A stretch of 42,391 nt of DNA from Streptomyces globisporus (GTDB lineage: Bacteria; Actinomycetota; Actinomycetes; Streptomycetales; Streptomycetaceae): positions 1 through 42,391 of the forward strand of contig NZ_QWFA01000026.1 of the NCBI RefSeq assembly GCF_003501885.1, given 5' to 3'. Under the pieces are notes generated by a model. The model made no database searches and was not told where the DNA came from. It saw only the letters and a list, made by a program, of their open reading frames with translations. Below are positions 1 to 7,733 of the stretch, piece after piece (within the stretch, counting starts at the first letter, position 1; each line of letters begins with the position of its first letter). The translations under genes were made by a program, and so were the position numbers.

Positions 1-678
1 AAGCGGGGGCCGTGGGGCGGGGTCGGGGTGATCCGGTCCGCCCGGAAGGTGCGCCAGTCCTCCCGCTCCAGGTCCCAGGCCACCAGATACCAGCGGCGCT
101 CGGTGCAGACGAGCCGGTGCGGCTCGACGGTACGGCGCGAGGCCTCCCCGCTGTGGGTCCGGTAGGCGAACCGGAGCCGTTCGGCGTCCCGGCAGGCCGC
201 GGCCAGCTCGGTGAGCAGACCGGGGTCGACCGCCGAGCCGTCCTGCCCGCGCAGCATCGGCACCGTGAACGCGCCGAGCGCGCCCACCCTGCGGCGCAGC
301 CGGTTCGGCAGCACCTGTTCCAGCTTGGCCAGCGCGCGTACGGAGGACTCGCCGATGCCCTCGATGCCGTGTCCGGCGGCCGTGCGCAGGCCGACGGCGA
401 CCGCGACGGCCTCGTCGTCGTCCAGCAGCAGCGGCGGCAGCTCGGCGCCCGCCCCGAGCTGGTAGCCGCCGCCGGTACCCCTGGCGGCGTTCACCGGGTA
501 CGCCGCCGGTACCCCTGGCGGCGTTCACCGGGTAGCCCAGTTCGCGCAGCTTGTCGACGTCCCGGCGGACGGTGCGCGGGGTGACGCCGAGCCGGTCGGC
601 CAGATCGGCGCCGGACCAGTCGCGGTGGGTCTGCAGCAGTGACAGCAGGCGCAGCAGGCGTGCCGAGGTCTCCAACAT
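1..678 (-). pseudogene. WYL-domain (YafY/DeoR-like) transcriptional regulator, frameshifted, cut by left edge
   Basis: From the ATG at 678 the minus strand encodes a typical N-terminal winged helix-turn-helix (MLETSARLLRLLSLLQTHRD, then DLADRLGVTPRTVRRDVDKL). About 48 codons in, at 467-534, a 34-bp sequence is present twice in tandem. Because 34 is not a multiple of three, the frame shifts: continuing from the ATG gives Arg/Ala-rich nonsense without a stop to the window edge. The WYL part (YQLGAGAELPPLLLDDDEA, LRFAYRTHSGEASRRTVEPH, RRWYLVAWDLERED) sits in another frame. Removing one copy restores a continuous regulator, reading AARGTGGGYQLGAG at the junction. WYL proteins are DNA-binding regulators whose WYL domain senses ligands or nucleic acid. 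The gene lies 54 bp after the preceding gene on the same strand. It is either a real disruption or an assembly or sequencing artefact. Confidence 0.85.
467..534. repeat. 34-bp perfect tandem duplication
   Basis: Positions 467-500 and 501-534 are identical and directly adjacent. The bases just outside (466 against 500, 535 against 501) differ, so the unit is exactly 34 bp. It lies between the HTH and WYL parts of the regulator and breaks its frame. Confidence 0.95.
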
Positions 679-695
679 GGGGGCGAGTCTGCCAG

Positions 696-724
696 GGCTT
701 GCGGACAGCCCCCGTCCGCAAGCC
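696..724. promoter_or_regulatory. Inverted repeat before the WYL regulator (operator and/or hairpin)
   Basis: Perfect 11-bp arms (696-706 and 714-724) flank a 7-nt spacer. On the minus strand it reads GGCTTGCGGAC-N7-GTCCGCAAGCC. It starts 18 bp before the WYL start codon and directly follows the stop of the upstream gene. It could be an autoregulatory operator, a terminator for the upstream gene, or both. No U-tract follows, which favours an operator. Confidence 0.5.
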
Positions 725-731
725 TCCTGCC

Positions 732-1568
732 TCAGCGGTCCGCGGGTGCGGGCTCCAGGCGCAGGCAGAGGTCGTTGTCGGCGGTGTAGCAGGGAGTGGC
801 GAGCACGCCGGGGGCCGCCGGGTGGCCCGGGTAGACGAACGACTTGTTCCGGGACCAGACGTCGTCGAGTATCCGGGAGATCCTGACGCCGTCCGCGCCC
901 GCCGCCGGGACCAGCCACAGCTGCCAGAACTGCGCCTCGATCACCGGTCCGGCGGCAGGCGAGGCGTACGGCAGGGTGAACGCGAAGGACCCGGCCGGAC
1001 CGTCCGGGTCCGGGGCGGTGAGCGGGACGCTGTGCACCCGCTCCGCCTCGCCCGGCAGCCGGGCCTCCACCGCGGCCCCCTCCCCCGCCTCGACGCCGTA
1101 CAGCACGCCCTGGACCGTCATGCCGGCCGGGCCCGCGAAGACGTGGCCCGCCTCGGCGTGCGGGGCACGGACCCAGGAGCGCACGGCGAGCCGGCCGTCG
1201 AGGGTCGGGTAGGGAACCCGGGCGCTGACGCTCGCGGCCCCGGTGCCCGGGCAGCGGTCGACGAGGGCCCGCAGGTCGCGCAGCCCCGGTTCGACGACGG
1301 CCTCGGCGGGCTCGTCCCCGGGCTCCTCGACATAGGCGTCCCATCGGCCCTCGGCCAGTTCGGTGGCGGCCGGGAGCACCGCCCGCAGCCGCCCGGGCGC
1401 CGGCCTGCTGAGCGGTATGCGCACCGTGCCGCCGGGCTTCCTGCCCGCCGCGCCCCGGCGCCGCAGGAGCAGCACGGAGTCGGAGGCGGGGGCCGGGGCG
1501 GTCAGGTCGAAGGTGAGCGTTCCGGCGCGATCGGCGGCGCAGTCGGCCCGTACTGCGGTGGAGTTCAT
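732..1568 (-). CDS. Conserved protein of unknown function, partner of a GT4 glycosyltransferase
   Basis: A 278-residue protein beginning MNSTAVRADCAADRAGTLTF. I do not recognise a named family. It lacks a signal peptide or membrane segment. It is rich in short beta-like stretches (LTFDLTAPAPASDSVLLLRR, VRIPLSRPAPGRLRAVLPAA), and its second half has aromatic motifs (AQFWQLWLVP, WSRNKSFVYPGH), which suggests a mostly beta fold, perhaps carbohydrate-related. The ATG overlaps the stop of the glycosyltransferase gene (ATGA), so the two are probably translationally coupled and act on the same glycan or surface polymer. That role is inference from context only. Confidence 0.75.
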   Translation of the reverse strand: MNSTAVRADCAADRAGTLTFDLTAPAPASDSVLLLRRRGAAGRKPGGTVRIPLSRPAPGRLRAVLPAATELAEGRWDAYVEEPGDEPAEAVVEPGLRDLRALVDRCPGTGAASVSARVPYPTLDGRLAVRSWVRAPHAEAGHVFAGPAGMTVQGVLYGVEAGEGAAVEARLPGEAERVHSVPLTAPDPDGPAGSFAFTLPYASPAAGPVIEAQFWQLWLVPAAGADGVRISRILDDVWSRNKSFVYPGHPAAPGVLATPCYTADNDLCLRLEPAPADR

Positions 1569-2848
1569 GAGGTCCTTCCCTTGCGGAGCACGTCGGCGGC
1601 CTTGTAGCGCAGGGCGTAGGCCCCGTCGAGGACGCTGCCCCGGGTGCGGTGCAGCGCGGTGCGCAGGGCGCCGTGCCCGTGCCCCTGGGAGCCGCGCGCG
1701 ACGAGTTCGGTGAACAGGCGCTCGTGCTGCTCGGCGATCCGTGCGGGATCGAAGCGGGCCGAGGCCTTCAGCGCGGCCCCGCCCATCCGGTGGCGCAGCC
1801 CGTCGTCCTCGATCAGCTGGAGCAGGGCCGCGGCGACGGCGTCCGGGTCGCCGACCGGCACCAGGCGGCCGTCGACGCCGTCCTCGATGATCTCGGCCGG
1901 CCCGTGCGGGCAGTCGGTGGCGACGACCGGCAGTCCGCCGCGCATCGCCTCGACGATCGTCATGCCGAAGGACTCGCGCTCCGATGTGACGGCGGCGATC
2001 GACCCCTTGGGCCACTCGGCCTCCATCGGGTTGGCCGAACCCATCAGGAACACGTGGTTGTGCAGGCCGAGTTCGTCGATGAGGGTGCGCAGCGCCGCCT
2101 CTTCGTTCCCGGTCGCGTCCCCGCCGCCGTAGATGCGCAGCCGCCAGTCGGGGCGGGCCGCGGACACCTGGGCGAAGGCCCGCACCAGGTGGTCGTAGCG
2201 CTTGACCCGGTGCAGCCGGCCCGCCGCGACGACCCACTTCAGGCCGCCGTCCGCGGGCGGGCAGGAGGGCTCGGGGACGGCGTTGGGGATCGCCTCGATG
2301 CGTACGCCCGGGAGCTTCAGCCGGCTGCGGTAGTCGTCCGCGTCGGCGCGGGTGACGGTGGTGAGCGCGTCGAGCAGCGTGTAGCGGTGGGCGATCTCGC
2401 GGCGCAGCCGGTAGCCGTGGCTGTCCAGCGTCAGGTGCTCCTGCCCGACGCGCACCGGTCCGCGGCGGGTCTGCCGGCTGAGGTGCACGTTGAGTCCGGG
2501 GCGGGTGCCGACGACGACGTCCGCCTCGATGCCCTGGAGGTGGGCGGCGATCCGGGCGTCGGTGAGCCGGCTGTACTGCTTGTGCCTGCTGTCGCCGCGC
2601 GGGAACACGGTGGCGGGCCGGGCGTGTTCGGCTCTCTCGCCGTCGTAGGTCGCGCTCTTCTTCCGCAGGTCGACGAGGTGGCGCAGCGTCACGCCCTCGG
2701 GCGCGCCGAGGACGGGGGCGTCACGGTGCCGGAAGACGGACACGATCTCGACGTCGTGCTGCTCGGCGAGCGTACGGGCGAGCGTGAACGTCGTCCGGAT
2801 CGTTCCTCCGATTCCGTAGGCATTGTGCAGAAGAAAAGAAATATGCAT
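1565..2848 (-). CDS. Glycosyltransferase family 4 (GT-B fold)
   Basis: A 427-residue enzyme of usual GT4 length. The N-terminus MHISFLLHNAYGIGGTIRTT carries the Gly-rich loop of the acceptor domain. The C-terminal half has the donor-binding pattern AAGRLHRVKRYDHLVRAF, then ERESFGMTIVEAMRGG containing the E-x7-E motif, then LPVVATDCPHGPAEIIEDG. Such enzymes transfer a sugar from a nucleotide-sugar donor with retention of configuration, usually in surface-polymer or glycan assembly. The acceptor cannot be told from sequence. The ATG at 2848 has AGGGGAAA upstream on the minus strand, somewhat far. The downstream gene overlaps by four bases. A 505-bp leader/intergenic region precedes it. Confidence 0.85.
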   Translation of the reverse strand: MHISFLLHNAYGIGGTIRTTFTLARTLAEQHDVEIVSVFRHRDAPVLGAPEGVTLRHLVDLRKKSATYDGERAEHARPATVFPRGDSRHKQYSRLTDARIAAHLQGIEADVVVGTRPGLNVHLSRQTRRGPVRVGQEHLTLDSHGYRLRREIAHRYTLLDALTTVTRADADDYRSRLKLPGVRIEAIPNAVPEPSCPPADGGLKWVVAAGRLHRVKRYDHLVRAFAQVSAARPDWRLRIYGGGDATGNEEAALRTLIDELGLHNHVFLMGSANPMEAEWPKGSIAAVTSERESFGMTIVEAMRGGLPVVATDCPHGPAEIIEDGVDGRLVPVGDPDAVAAALLQLIEDDGLRHRMGGAALKASARFDPARIAEQHERLFTELVARGSQGHGHGALRTALHRTRGSVLDGAYALRYKAADVLRKGRTS

Positions 2849-3353
2849 GGTGTCGCTGTTTCCCCTGTCGACCCGGCCTTGTCAAGACTGCCACTTCCCG
2901 GCGGATTCGTGCCCGAAATACGCCGGGAAATCCCGGAGCATCCGCGAGATGGCGCACGGGATCCCCGGTGCCGCCGCCGGACCCCCGCTGACCTGCGGGT
3001 TCCGGAAGCTGTCCATCCGTTTTCCTGCGGGCCCGGAAGTGGCGGGACCGCGATTGCGGACCCACCGGTGCGGTAAACCGGCGTCTACCCACCACCCGTT
3101 CGCCAATACTTTCCTCCGAGCTTGACGACGGAAAATGCCGGGAGGTTGCCCGCGCCCCGGTAAAAGTTCCGGGCGGGACGCGGGAGCCGCACGCCGGACG
3201 CGCGGGAGCCCTACGCCGAACAGTCGATGTACCGATGTGTCGACCCGGCCGCACTTCCGTGCACCCAGGTGCGTGACCCCGGCCACGGATCCCGCGTTGT
3301 CTCTTCATGAGCCGGGAACCACCCGGCCCACGCACCGAGTTCGAGGAGCCCCC
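2849..3353. other. Divergent intergenic region, 505 bp, no gene seen
   Basis: It separates the minus-strand glycosyltransferase from the plus-strand hypothetical at 3354. I see no convincing ORF. It includes a locally less GC-rich part around 3095-3140 (CCAATACTTTCC, TTGACGACGGAAAAT) that probably carries promoters, and a short hairpin pair near the glycosyltransferase start (2895-2936). TTGACG at 3123-3128 resembles a -35 box, but I could not find a good matching -10. Confidence 0.5.
2895..2936 (-). promoter_or_regulatory. Two mutually exclusive small hairpins in the glycosyltransferase leader
   Basis: TTCCCGGCG (2895-2903) pairs with CGCCGGGAA (2921-2929), while CCGGGA (2923-2928) can instead pair with TCCCGG (2931-2936). 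The arms share bases, so only one hairpin can form at a time. They lie about 47 nt upstream of the start codon at 2848. Function is unknown; chance is possible in GC-rich DNA. Confidence 0.25.
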
Positions 3354-4136
3354 GTGCCGCGCATGCTCGACGTCAGCCAGGACGTACGCGCCGAGATCGG
3401 CGACGACGAAGCCGACCGGCTGCTCGTCGGCGACAACGCCCCGGGCAGTTACGACTGCACCTCCTGCCGGACCCCCGGCGACTCCGACCAGGAACGCACC
3501 AGCACGGTGCTGTTCATCGGCGACGAGACCGCGGTCCTCGCGTTCGCCCACGCGACGTGCATCCCCTCGCAGGTCGTCAGGGTCGCGGAGGACCAACTCC
3601 AGGGCGCGGTGCGCAGTATCACCGGAAGCGAGCAGAAGGACACGGAGGGGCTCATGCCCGAACAGGCCGTCCTCGGCATCACCAGCGGACTCGTCCTCAT
3701 CGAGGACGATCTGCGCCCGGCCCTGGTCGTCGAACCGACCGGCCCGGTCGCCCGGCCCGGCACCGACGGCAGCGGGGGCGACGAGTTCCTCCAGCTGCTG
3801 CTGGAGCAGGGCTTCCGCCCGGCCCCCGACATGAACCGGCTGCCGGAGGTCCTCCCGGGCTGGTCCGTGCTGCTGGCGGTGGGTCAGCTGCACGCCGTGC
3901 TGCAGCCGAGCGCCGGCGGCGGCAACCCGGTCGCCTGGTGGCAGGCCCACCAGCCGCTCCAGGTGACCGAAGGCTGGCGGGCGGCGGTCAACAAGTCGCA
4001 GACGGTCCTCGTCTTCGCCGCCCCGGCCGGCACCATCGGCCAGCAGCCGCGCGAGGACCTGCTCCGGGACGCCCTGGAAAAGGCCGCGGTCAACGGGCTC
4101 CTGGTCGCCGCCTCGATGCCGCTGGCCGGGACCTGA
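3354..4136 (+). CDS. Conserved hypothetical protein (Streptomyces type)
   Basis: 260 residues starting V(M)PRMLDVSQDVRAEIGDDEAD. GTG at 3354 is chosen because GAGGAG lies a few bases upstream; an in-frame ATG follows at 3363. No signal peptide or membrane helix is seen. The N-terminal part has two cysteines in CTSCRTPGD that could bind metal, and the C-terminal part includes GNPVAWWQAHQPLQVTEGW. I recognise no characterised family. It reads divergently from the glycosyltransferase and is followed closely by a second small hypothetical gene. Confidence 0.8.
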   Translation: MPRMLDVSQDVRAEIGDDEADRLLVGDNAPGSYDCTSCRTPGDSDQERTSTVLFIGDETAVLAFAHATCIPSQVVRVAEDQLQGAVRSITGSEQKDTEGLMPEQAVLGITSGLVLIEDDLRPALVVEPTGPVARPGTDGSGGDEFLQLLLEQGFRPAPDMNRLPEVLPGWSVLLAVGQLHAVLQPSAGGGNPVAWWQAHQPLQVTEGWRAAVNKSQTVLVFAAPAGTIGQQPREDLLRDALEKAAVNGLLVAASMPLAGT

Positions 4137-4225
4137 TCATGTCCGGCCGGCTCGGCCACCCCCGCCGAACAGCGATTTCTCCGGCGGGGCCGCATCCGAC
4201 GGGCCGTGAGGTCGTTGGCACCTAC

Positions 4226-4609
4226 GTGCACTCATACGACTCCCCCCGCCAGCATCAGAGTCAGATCCCTGCCATGCGTCCCTCGCAGGATCCGTCGGGG
4301 GGCCTGTCCCCCACCCCGATCTACGACGCGCTGTACTCCGAGTACCGGCGCTCGTTCCGGGCGTTGCCGGGCGACCGGAGCGGCGAGGAGAATCTCTCCT
4401 TCTCGGCCTTCGGCGCCGGTCTCTTCGCCTCAAGGGCCCCGCTGAGCGGGCACTCCGCCTCCTCCTCGCACGGCGGACACCACGGCCAGAGCGGGAGCGG
4501 CGGGCAGAGCCAGCACACGACCGGCAGTCTCGGCTCCTGGCAGCGGGTCGGGCGGCATGCGGGGCGGCCCCGGCCCGCGGCCCTGCCGCCGGGGTCACGG
4601 GACTCCTGA
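4226..4609 (+). CDS. Small hypothetical protein with Ser/Gly/His-rich tail
   Basis: 127 residues if GTG 4226 is used (VHSYDSPRQHQSQIPAMRP). The same frame is open back to an ATG at 4139, two bases after the stop of the previous gene, so a longer coupled form is possible; neither start has a strong ribosome site. The central part (PTPIYDALYSEYRRSFRALP, then GDRSGEENLSFSAFG) looks like the folded or conserved core. The C-terminal third is low complexity (HSASSSHGGHHGQSGSGGQ). Function is unknown. It ends just before the strong palindromic terminator shared with der. Confidence 0.6.
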   Translation: MHSYDSPRQHQSQIPAMRPSQDPSGGLSPTPIYDALYSEYRRSFRALPGDRSGEENLSFSAFGAGLFASRAPLSGHSASSSHGGHHGQSGSGGQSQHTTGSLGSWQRVGRHAGRPRPAALPPGSRDS

Positions 4610-4631
4610 AGCCCGGACGGGCACAGGTGGT

Positions 4632-4681
4632 ACGACGAGGCCCTGGGCCGCTCTCGCGAGAGCGGCCCAGGGCCTCGTCGT
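4632..4681. terminator. 50-bp perfect palindrome, bidirectional terminator between convergent genes
   Basis: Positions 4632-4656 and 4657-4681 are exact reverse complements with no spacer (ACGACGAGGCCCTGGGCCGC onward). It lies between the plus-strand gene ending at 4609 and der ending at 4692 on the minus strand. RNA from either strand would form a very stable hairpin. No long U-tract follows, which is common for Streptomyces terminators. Confidence 0.8.
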
Positions 4682-4691
4682 GCGCCGGGTG

Positions 4692-6161
4692 CTACTTGTT
4701 GCGGCCGCGCTTCTCGCGGACCCGGACGGAGATGTGGATCGGGGTGCCCTCGAAGCCGAACTCCTCGCGCAGCCGGCGCTCGACGAAGCGGCGGTAGCCG
4801 TGCTCCAGGAAGCCGGAGGCGAAGAGCACGAAGCGCGGGGGCTTGGTGCCCGCCTGGGTGCCGAAGAGGATGCGGGGCTGCTTGCCGCCGCGGATCGGGT
4901 GCGGGTTGGAGGCGACGATCTCACCGAGGAAGGCGTTGAGCCGCCCGGTGGGAACGCGCGTCTCCCAGCCCTCCAGCGCGGTCTCGATGGCCGGGACCAG
5001 CTTCTCCATGTGGCGGCCGGTGACGGCGGAGACGTTGACGCGCGGGGCCCAGGCGATCTGCGCGAGCTCCGTCTCGATCTCGCGCTCCAGGTAGTAGCGG
5101 CGCTCCTCGTCGAGGGTGTCCCACTTGTTGAAGGCGACGACGATGGCGCGCCCGGCCTCCACGGCCATGGTGATGATGCGCTGGTCCTGGACGCTGATGG
5201 ACTCGCTGGAGTCGATCAGGACGACGGCGACCTCGGCCTTCTCGACGGCGGCGGCCGTACGCAGCGAGGCGTAGTAGTCCGCGCCCTCCTGGAGGTGGAC
5301 GCGGCGGCGGATACCGGCCGTGTCGATGAACTTCCAGGTGATGCCGCCGAGGTTGATCAGCTCGTCGACCGGGTCGCGGGTGGTGCCCGCCAGCTCGTTG
5401 ACGACGACCCGGTCCTCGCCCGCGACCTTGTTCAGCAGGGAGGACTTGCCGACGTTCGGGCGGCCGATCAGGGCGATCCGGCGGGGCCCGCCGAGCGCCG
5501 TGCCGAACTTCTGGGCCGGGGCGTCGGGCAGGGCCTCCAGGACCGCGTCGAGCATGTCGCCGGTGCCGCGGCCGTGCAGCGAGGAGACCGGGTAGGGCTC
5601 GCCGAGGCCGAGGGACCACAGGGCGGTGGCGTCGGCCTCACCGCTCTGGCCGTCGACCTTGTTGGCGCAGAGGACGACGGGCTTGCCGGCCCGGCGCAGC
5701 AGCTTGACGACGGCCTCGTCGGTGTCGGTGGCGCCGACGGTGGAGTCGACGACGAAGACGACCGCGTCGGCCGTCTCGATGGCGTACTCGGCCTGGGCGG
5801 CGACGGAGGCGTCGAGGCCCAGCACGTCCTGCTCCCAGCCGCCGGTGTCGACGACCTTGAAGCGGCGGCCGGCCCATTCGGCCTCGTAGCTGACGCGGTC
5901 GCGGGTGACGCCGGGCTTGTCCTGCACGACGGCCTCGCGGCGGCCGATGATCCGGTTCACCAGGGTCGACTTGCCGACATTGGGGCGGCCGACGACGGCG
6001 AGCACGGGGAGCGGGCCGTGACCGGCCTCGCCGAGGGCGCCCTCGACCTCCTCGGGGTCGAAGCCCTCCTGCGCGGCGAGCTCCATGAACTCCGCGTACT
6101 CGGCATCGCCAAGTTCTCCGTGCTCGTGGCCCGAGCCGTCGGAGTGAATCTGGTCGTTCAT
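4692..6161 (-). CDS. der: Ribosome assembly GTPase Der (EngA)
   Basis: 489 residues with two tandem GTPase domains. The first has P-loop GRPNVGKST followed by [14 protein letters not shown] and NKVD; the second has [23 protein letters not shown] and NKWD. A C-terminal KH-like domain ends in [15 protein letters not shown]. Der binds the 50S subunit during late maturation. About 60 acidic residues precede the first G domain, an actinobacterial-type extension. ATG at 6161 is chosen because AGAGGA lies about 9 nt upstream; the open frame reaches 6215. It is the last gene of the aroH-tyrA-cmk-plsC-der run and ends at the 50-bp palindrome. Confidence 0.97.
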   Translation of the reverse strand: MNDQIHSDGSGHEHGELGDAEYAEFMELAAQEGFDPEEVEGALGEAGHGPLPVLAVVGRPNVGKSTLVNRIIGRREAVVQDKPGVTRDRVSYEAEWAGRRFKVVDTGGWEQDVLGLDASVAAQAEYAIETADAVVFVVDSTVGATDTDEAVVKLLRRAGKPVVLCANKVDGQSGEADATALWSLGLGEPYPVSSLHGRGTGDMLDAVLEALPDAPAQKFGTALGGPRRIALIGRPNVGKSSLLNKVAGEDRVVVNELAGTTRDPVDELINLGGITWKFIDTAGIRRRVHLQEGADYYASLRTAAAVEKAEVAVVLIDSSESISVQDQRIITMAVEAGRAIVVAFNKWDTLDEERRYYLEREIETELAQIAWAPRVNVSAVTGRHMEKLVPAIETALEGWETRVPTGRLNAFLGEIVASNPHPIRGGKQPRILFGTQAGTKPPRFVLFASGFLEHGYRRFVERRLREEFGFEGTPIHISVRVREKRGRNK

Positions 6162-6239
6162 GAAGTCCGTTCCTCTTTGCATCATCATCGATGGGCCACG
6201 ATCAGCGCGGTCCACTACTCAAGTCAGGTCAAGTCTCGC

Positions 6240-6896
6240 CTATCGCCCGGTGAGGCGCTTGGCGCTTTCCAGGTGGGCGGTCAGCTTCGCCTGGATCCGC
6301 AGGGTCGCCTCGTCCAGCGCCCTGCGCGTACGCCGCCCGTCGCCTGCGCTCGCGTCGAACGCGTCGCCGAAGACGACGTCGACCCGGCTGCGCAGCGGGG
6401 GCAGCCCCCGTATCAACCGTCCGCGGCGCTCTGTGCTTCCCAGAACCGCCACGGGGACGATCGGGGCCCCGCCCCGTACCGCGAAGTAGGCGAGCCCGGC
6501 GCGCAGCGAGGCGAAGTCTCCTTCGCCCCGGGTGCCCTCCGGGAAGATCCCGAGGGCGCCGCCGTCCGCCAGTACGCCGAGGGCGTGGCTGATGGCCGTG
6601 CGGTCCACGGTCGTGCGGTCCACCTCGATCTGCCCGATTCCGTGCAGGAACGGGTCGAGGGGGCCGACGAACGCCTCCTTCTTGATCAGGAAGTGCACCG
6701 GCCGGGGTGCGGTGCCCATCAGCATCGGTCCGTCGATGTTGTGGGAGTGGTTCACCGCGAGGATGACGGGGCCGGCGGCGGGCACACGCCAGGCGCCGAG
6801 CACCCGGGGCTTCCACAGCCCGTACATCAGGCCGATGCCGATGGTGCGCCCGACGGCCGCTCCGCGCAGCGTGGGCGCGCCGGTGGCATCGCTCAC
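6240..6896 (-). CDS. 1-acyl-sn-glycerol-3-phosphate acyltransferase-like protein (PlsC family)
   Basis: 218 residues. The acyltransferase motif I is VNHSHNIDGP (His and Asp of H-x4-D), motif III is GIFPEGTRGEGDF, and a later PIVPVAVLG block matches the family. Members transfer an acyl chain from acyl-CoA or acyl-ACP to lysophosphatidate at the inner membrane face. The GTG at 6896 overlaps the cmk stop (GTGA), so the pair is translationally coupled. Substrate could also be another lyso-lipid. Its placement between cmk and der is a familiar actinobacterial order. Confidence 0.88.
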   Translation of the reverse strand: MSDATGAPTLRGAAVGRTIGIGLMYGLWKPRVLGAWRVPAAGPVILAVNHSHNIDGPMLMGTAPRPVHFLIKKEAFVGPLDPFLHGIGQIEVDRTTVDRTAISHALGVLADGGALGIFPEGTRGEGDFASLRAGLAYFAVRGGAPIVPVAVLGSTERRGRLIRGLPPLRSRVDVVFGDAFDASAGDGRRTRRALDEATLRIQAKLTAHLESAKRLTGR

Positions 6897-7588
6897 GCGG
6901 CGACCCGCTTCCCCTCGACGAGGGTGACGACGCACTCGATGACCTGCTGGAGGGTCAGCTCGGTGGTGTCCACCTCGACGGCGTCGTCCGCCTTGGCGAG
7001 CGGGGAGGTCTTGCGGCCGGAGTCGGCGGCGTCCCGCTTGATCAGGGCCTCACGCGTGGCGGTCAGGTCGGAGCCCTTGACCTCGCCGCTGCGGCGGGCG
7101 GCGCGGGCCTCCGGGGAGGCGGTGAGGAAGATCTTGAGGTCGGCGTCGGGCAGCACGGTGGTGCCGATGTCCCGGCCCTCTACGACGATGCCGCCGGTGG
7201 CGGCCGCGGCGATGGAGCGCTGGAGCGCGGTGATGAGCGTGCGCACCTCGGGGACCGCGCTGACGGCGCTGACCTTGGAGGTGACCTCCTGGGTGCGGAT
7301 CGGTCCCGAGGCGTCCTCGCCGTCGACGGTGATCGTCGGGGCGGCGGGGTCGGTGCCGGAGACGATCACGGGCTTGGCGGCGGCGGTGGCGATCTCCTCC
7401 GGGTTGCTCACGTCGATGCCGTTGGTCAGCATCCACCAGGTGATGGCCCGGTACTGCGCGCCCGTGTCCAGGTAGCTCAGACCGAGCGCGGCGGCGACGG
7501 CCTTGGAGGTGCTCGACTTGCCGGTGCCCGAGGGCCCGTCGATGGCGACGATCACGGAGGAGCGTGCGGTTTCCACGGTGGTGGACAC
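6893..7588 (-). CDS. cmk: Cytidylate kinase
   Basis: 231 residues. P-loop IDGPSGTGKSSTSKAVA at the N-terminus, then LDTGAQYRAITWWM, VEGRDIGTTVLPDADLKIFL and the Arg-rich lid RAARRSGEVKG are diagnostic of bacterial CMP kinase. It phosphorylates (d)CMP to (d)CDP with ATP in the cytoplasm. The frame's first start is GTG 7588, but AGGAAG directly abuts it, so the GTG at 7576 (four codons later, about 11 nt from that site) may be the true start. It is followed by plsC with a 4-base overlap and preceded by a hairpin after tyrA. Confidence 0.95.
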   Translation of the reverse strand: MSTTVETARSSVIVAIDGPSGTGKSSTSKAVAAALGLSYLDTGAQYRAITWWMLTNGIDVSNPEEIATAAAKPVIVSGTDPAAPTITVDGEDASGPIRTQEVTSKVSAVSAVPEVRTLITALQRSIAAAATGGIVVEGRDIGTTVLPDADLKIFLTASPEARAARRSGEVKGSDLTATREALIKRDAADSGRKTSPLAKADDAVEVDTTELTLQQVIECVVTLVEGKRVAA

Positions 7589-7683
7589 CTTCCTGGTACA
7601 CGGGGTGGGGACGGACGGGCCAGGGAACGGCCTCGTACCAGGTTACCGAGTGCGGGACGTGCCCTTGTACCCCGTACGGGGGA

Positions 7684-7717
7684 GGCGCCCGCCACCCTCG
7701 CTCGGGTGGCGGGCGCC
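7684..7717 (-). terminator. Hairpin between tyrA and cmk
   Basis: A perfect 14-bp stem (7684-7697 with 7704-7717) encloses a 6-nt loop. It starts 17 bp after the tyrA stop on the minus strand. It probably ends or attenuates the aroH-tyrA transcript before cmk. Confidence 0.65.
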
Positions 7718-7733
7718 CCGTGCGGTCCCGGGC

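Noticed and set aside
1649..3076. Long plus-strand open frame of 475 codons
   Set aside because: It mirrors the GT4 glycosyltransferase on the other strand; the product is Arg/Gly/Val-biased without motifs, as expected for GC-rich antisense frames.
3095..3160. TTGACG promoter for the hypothetical at 3354
   Set aside because: No acceptable -10 at 16-19 bp, so not listed as a promoter.
4557..7475. 972-codon plus-strand open frame
   Set aside because: It runs antisense to der, plsC and cmk, which all have clear motifs; no family features.
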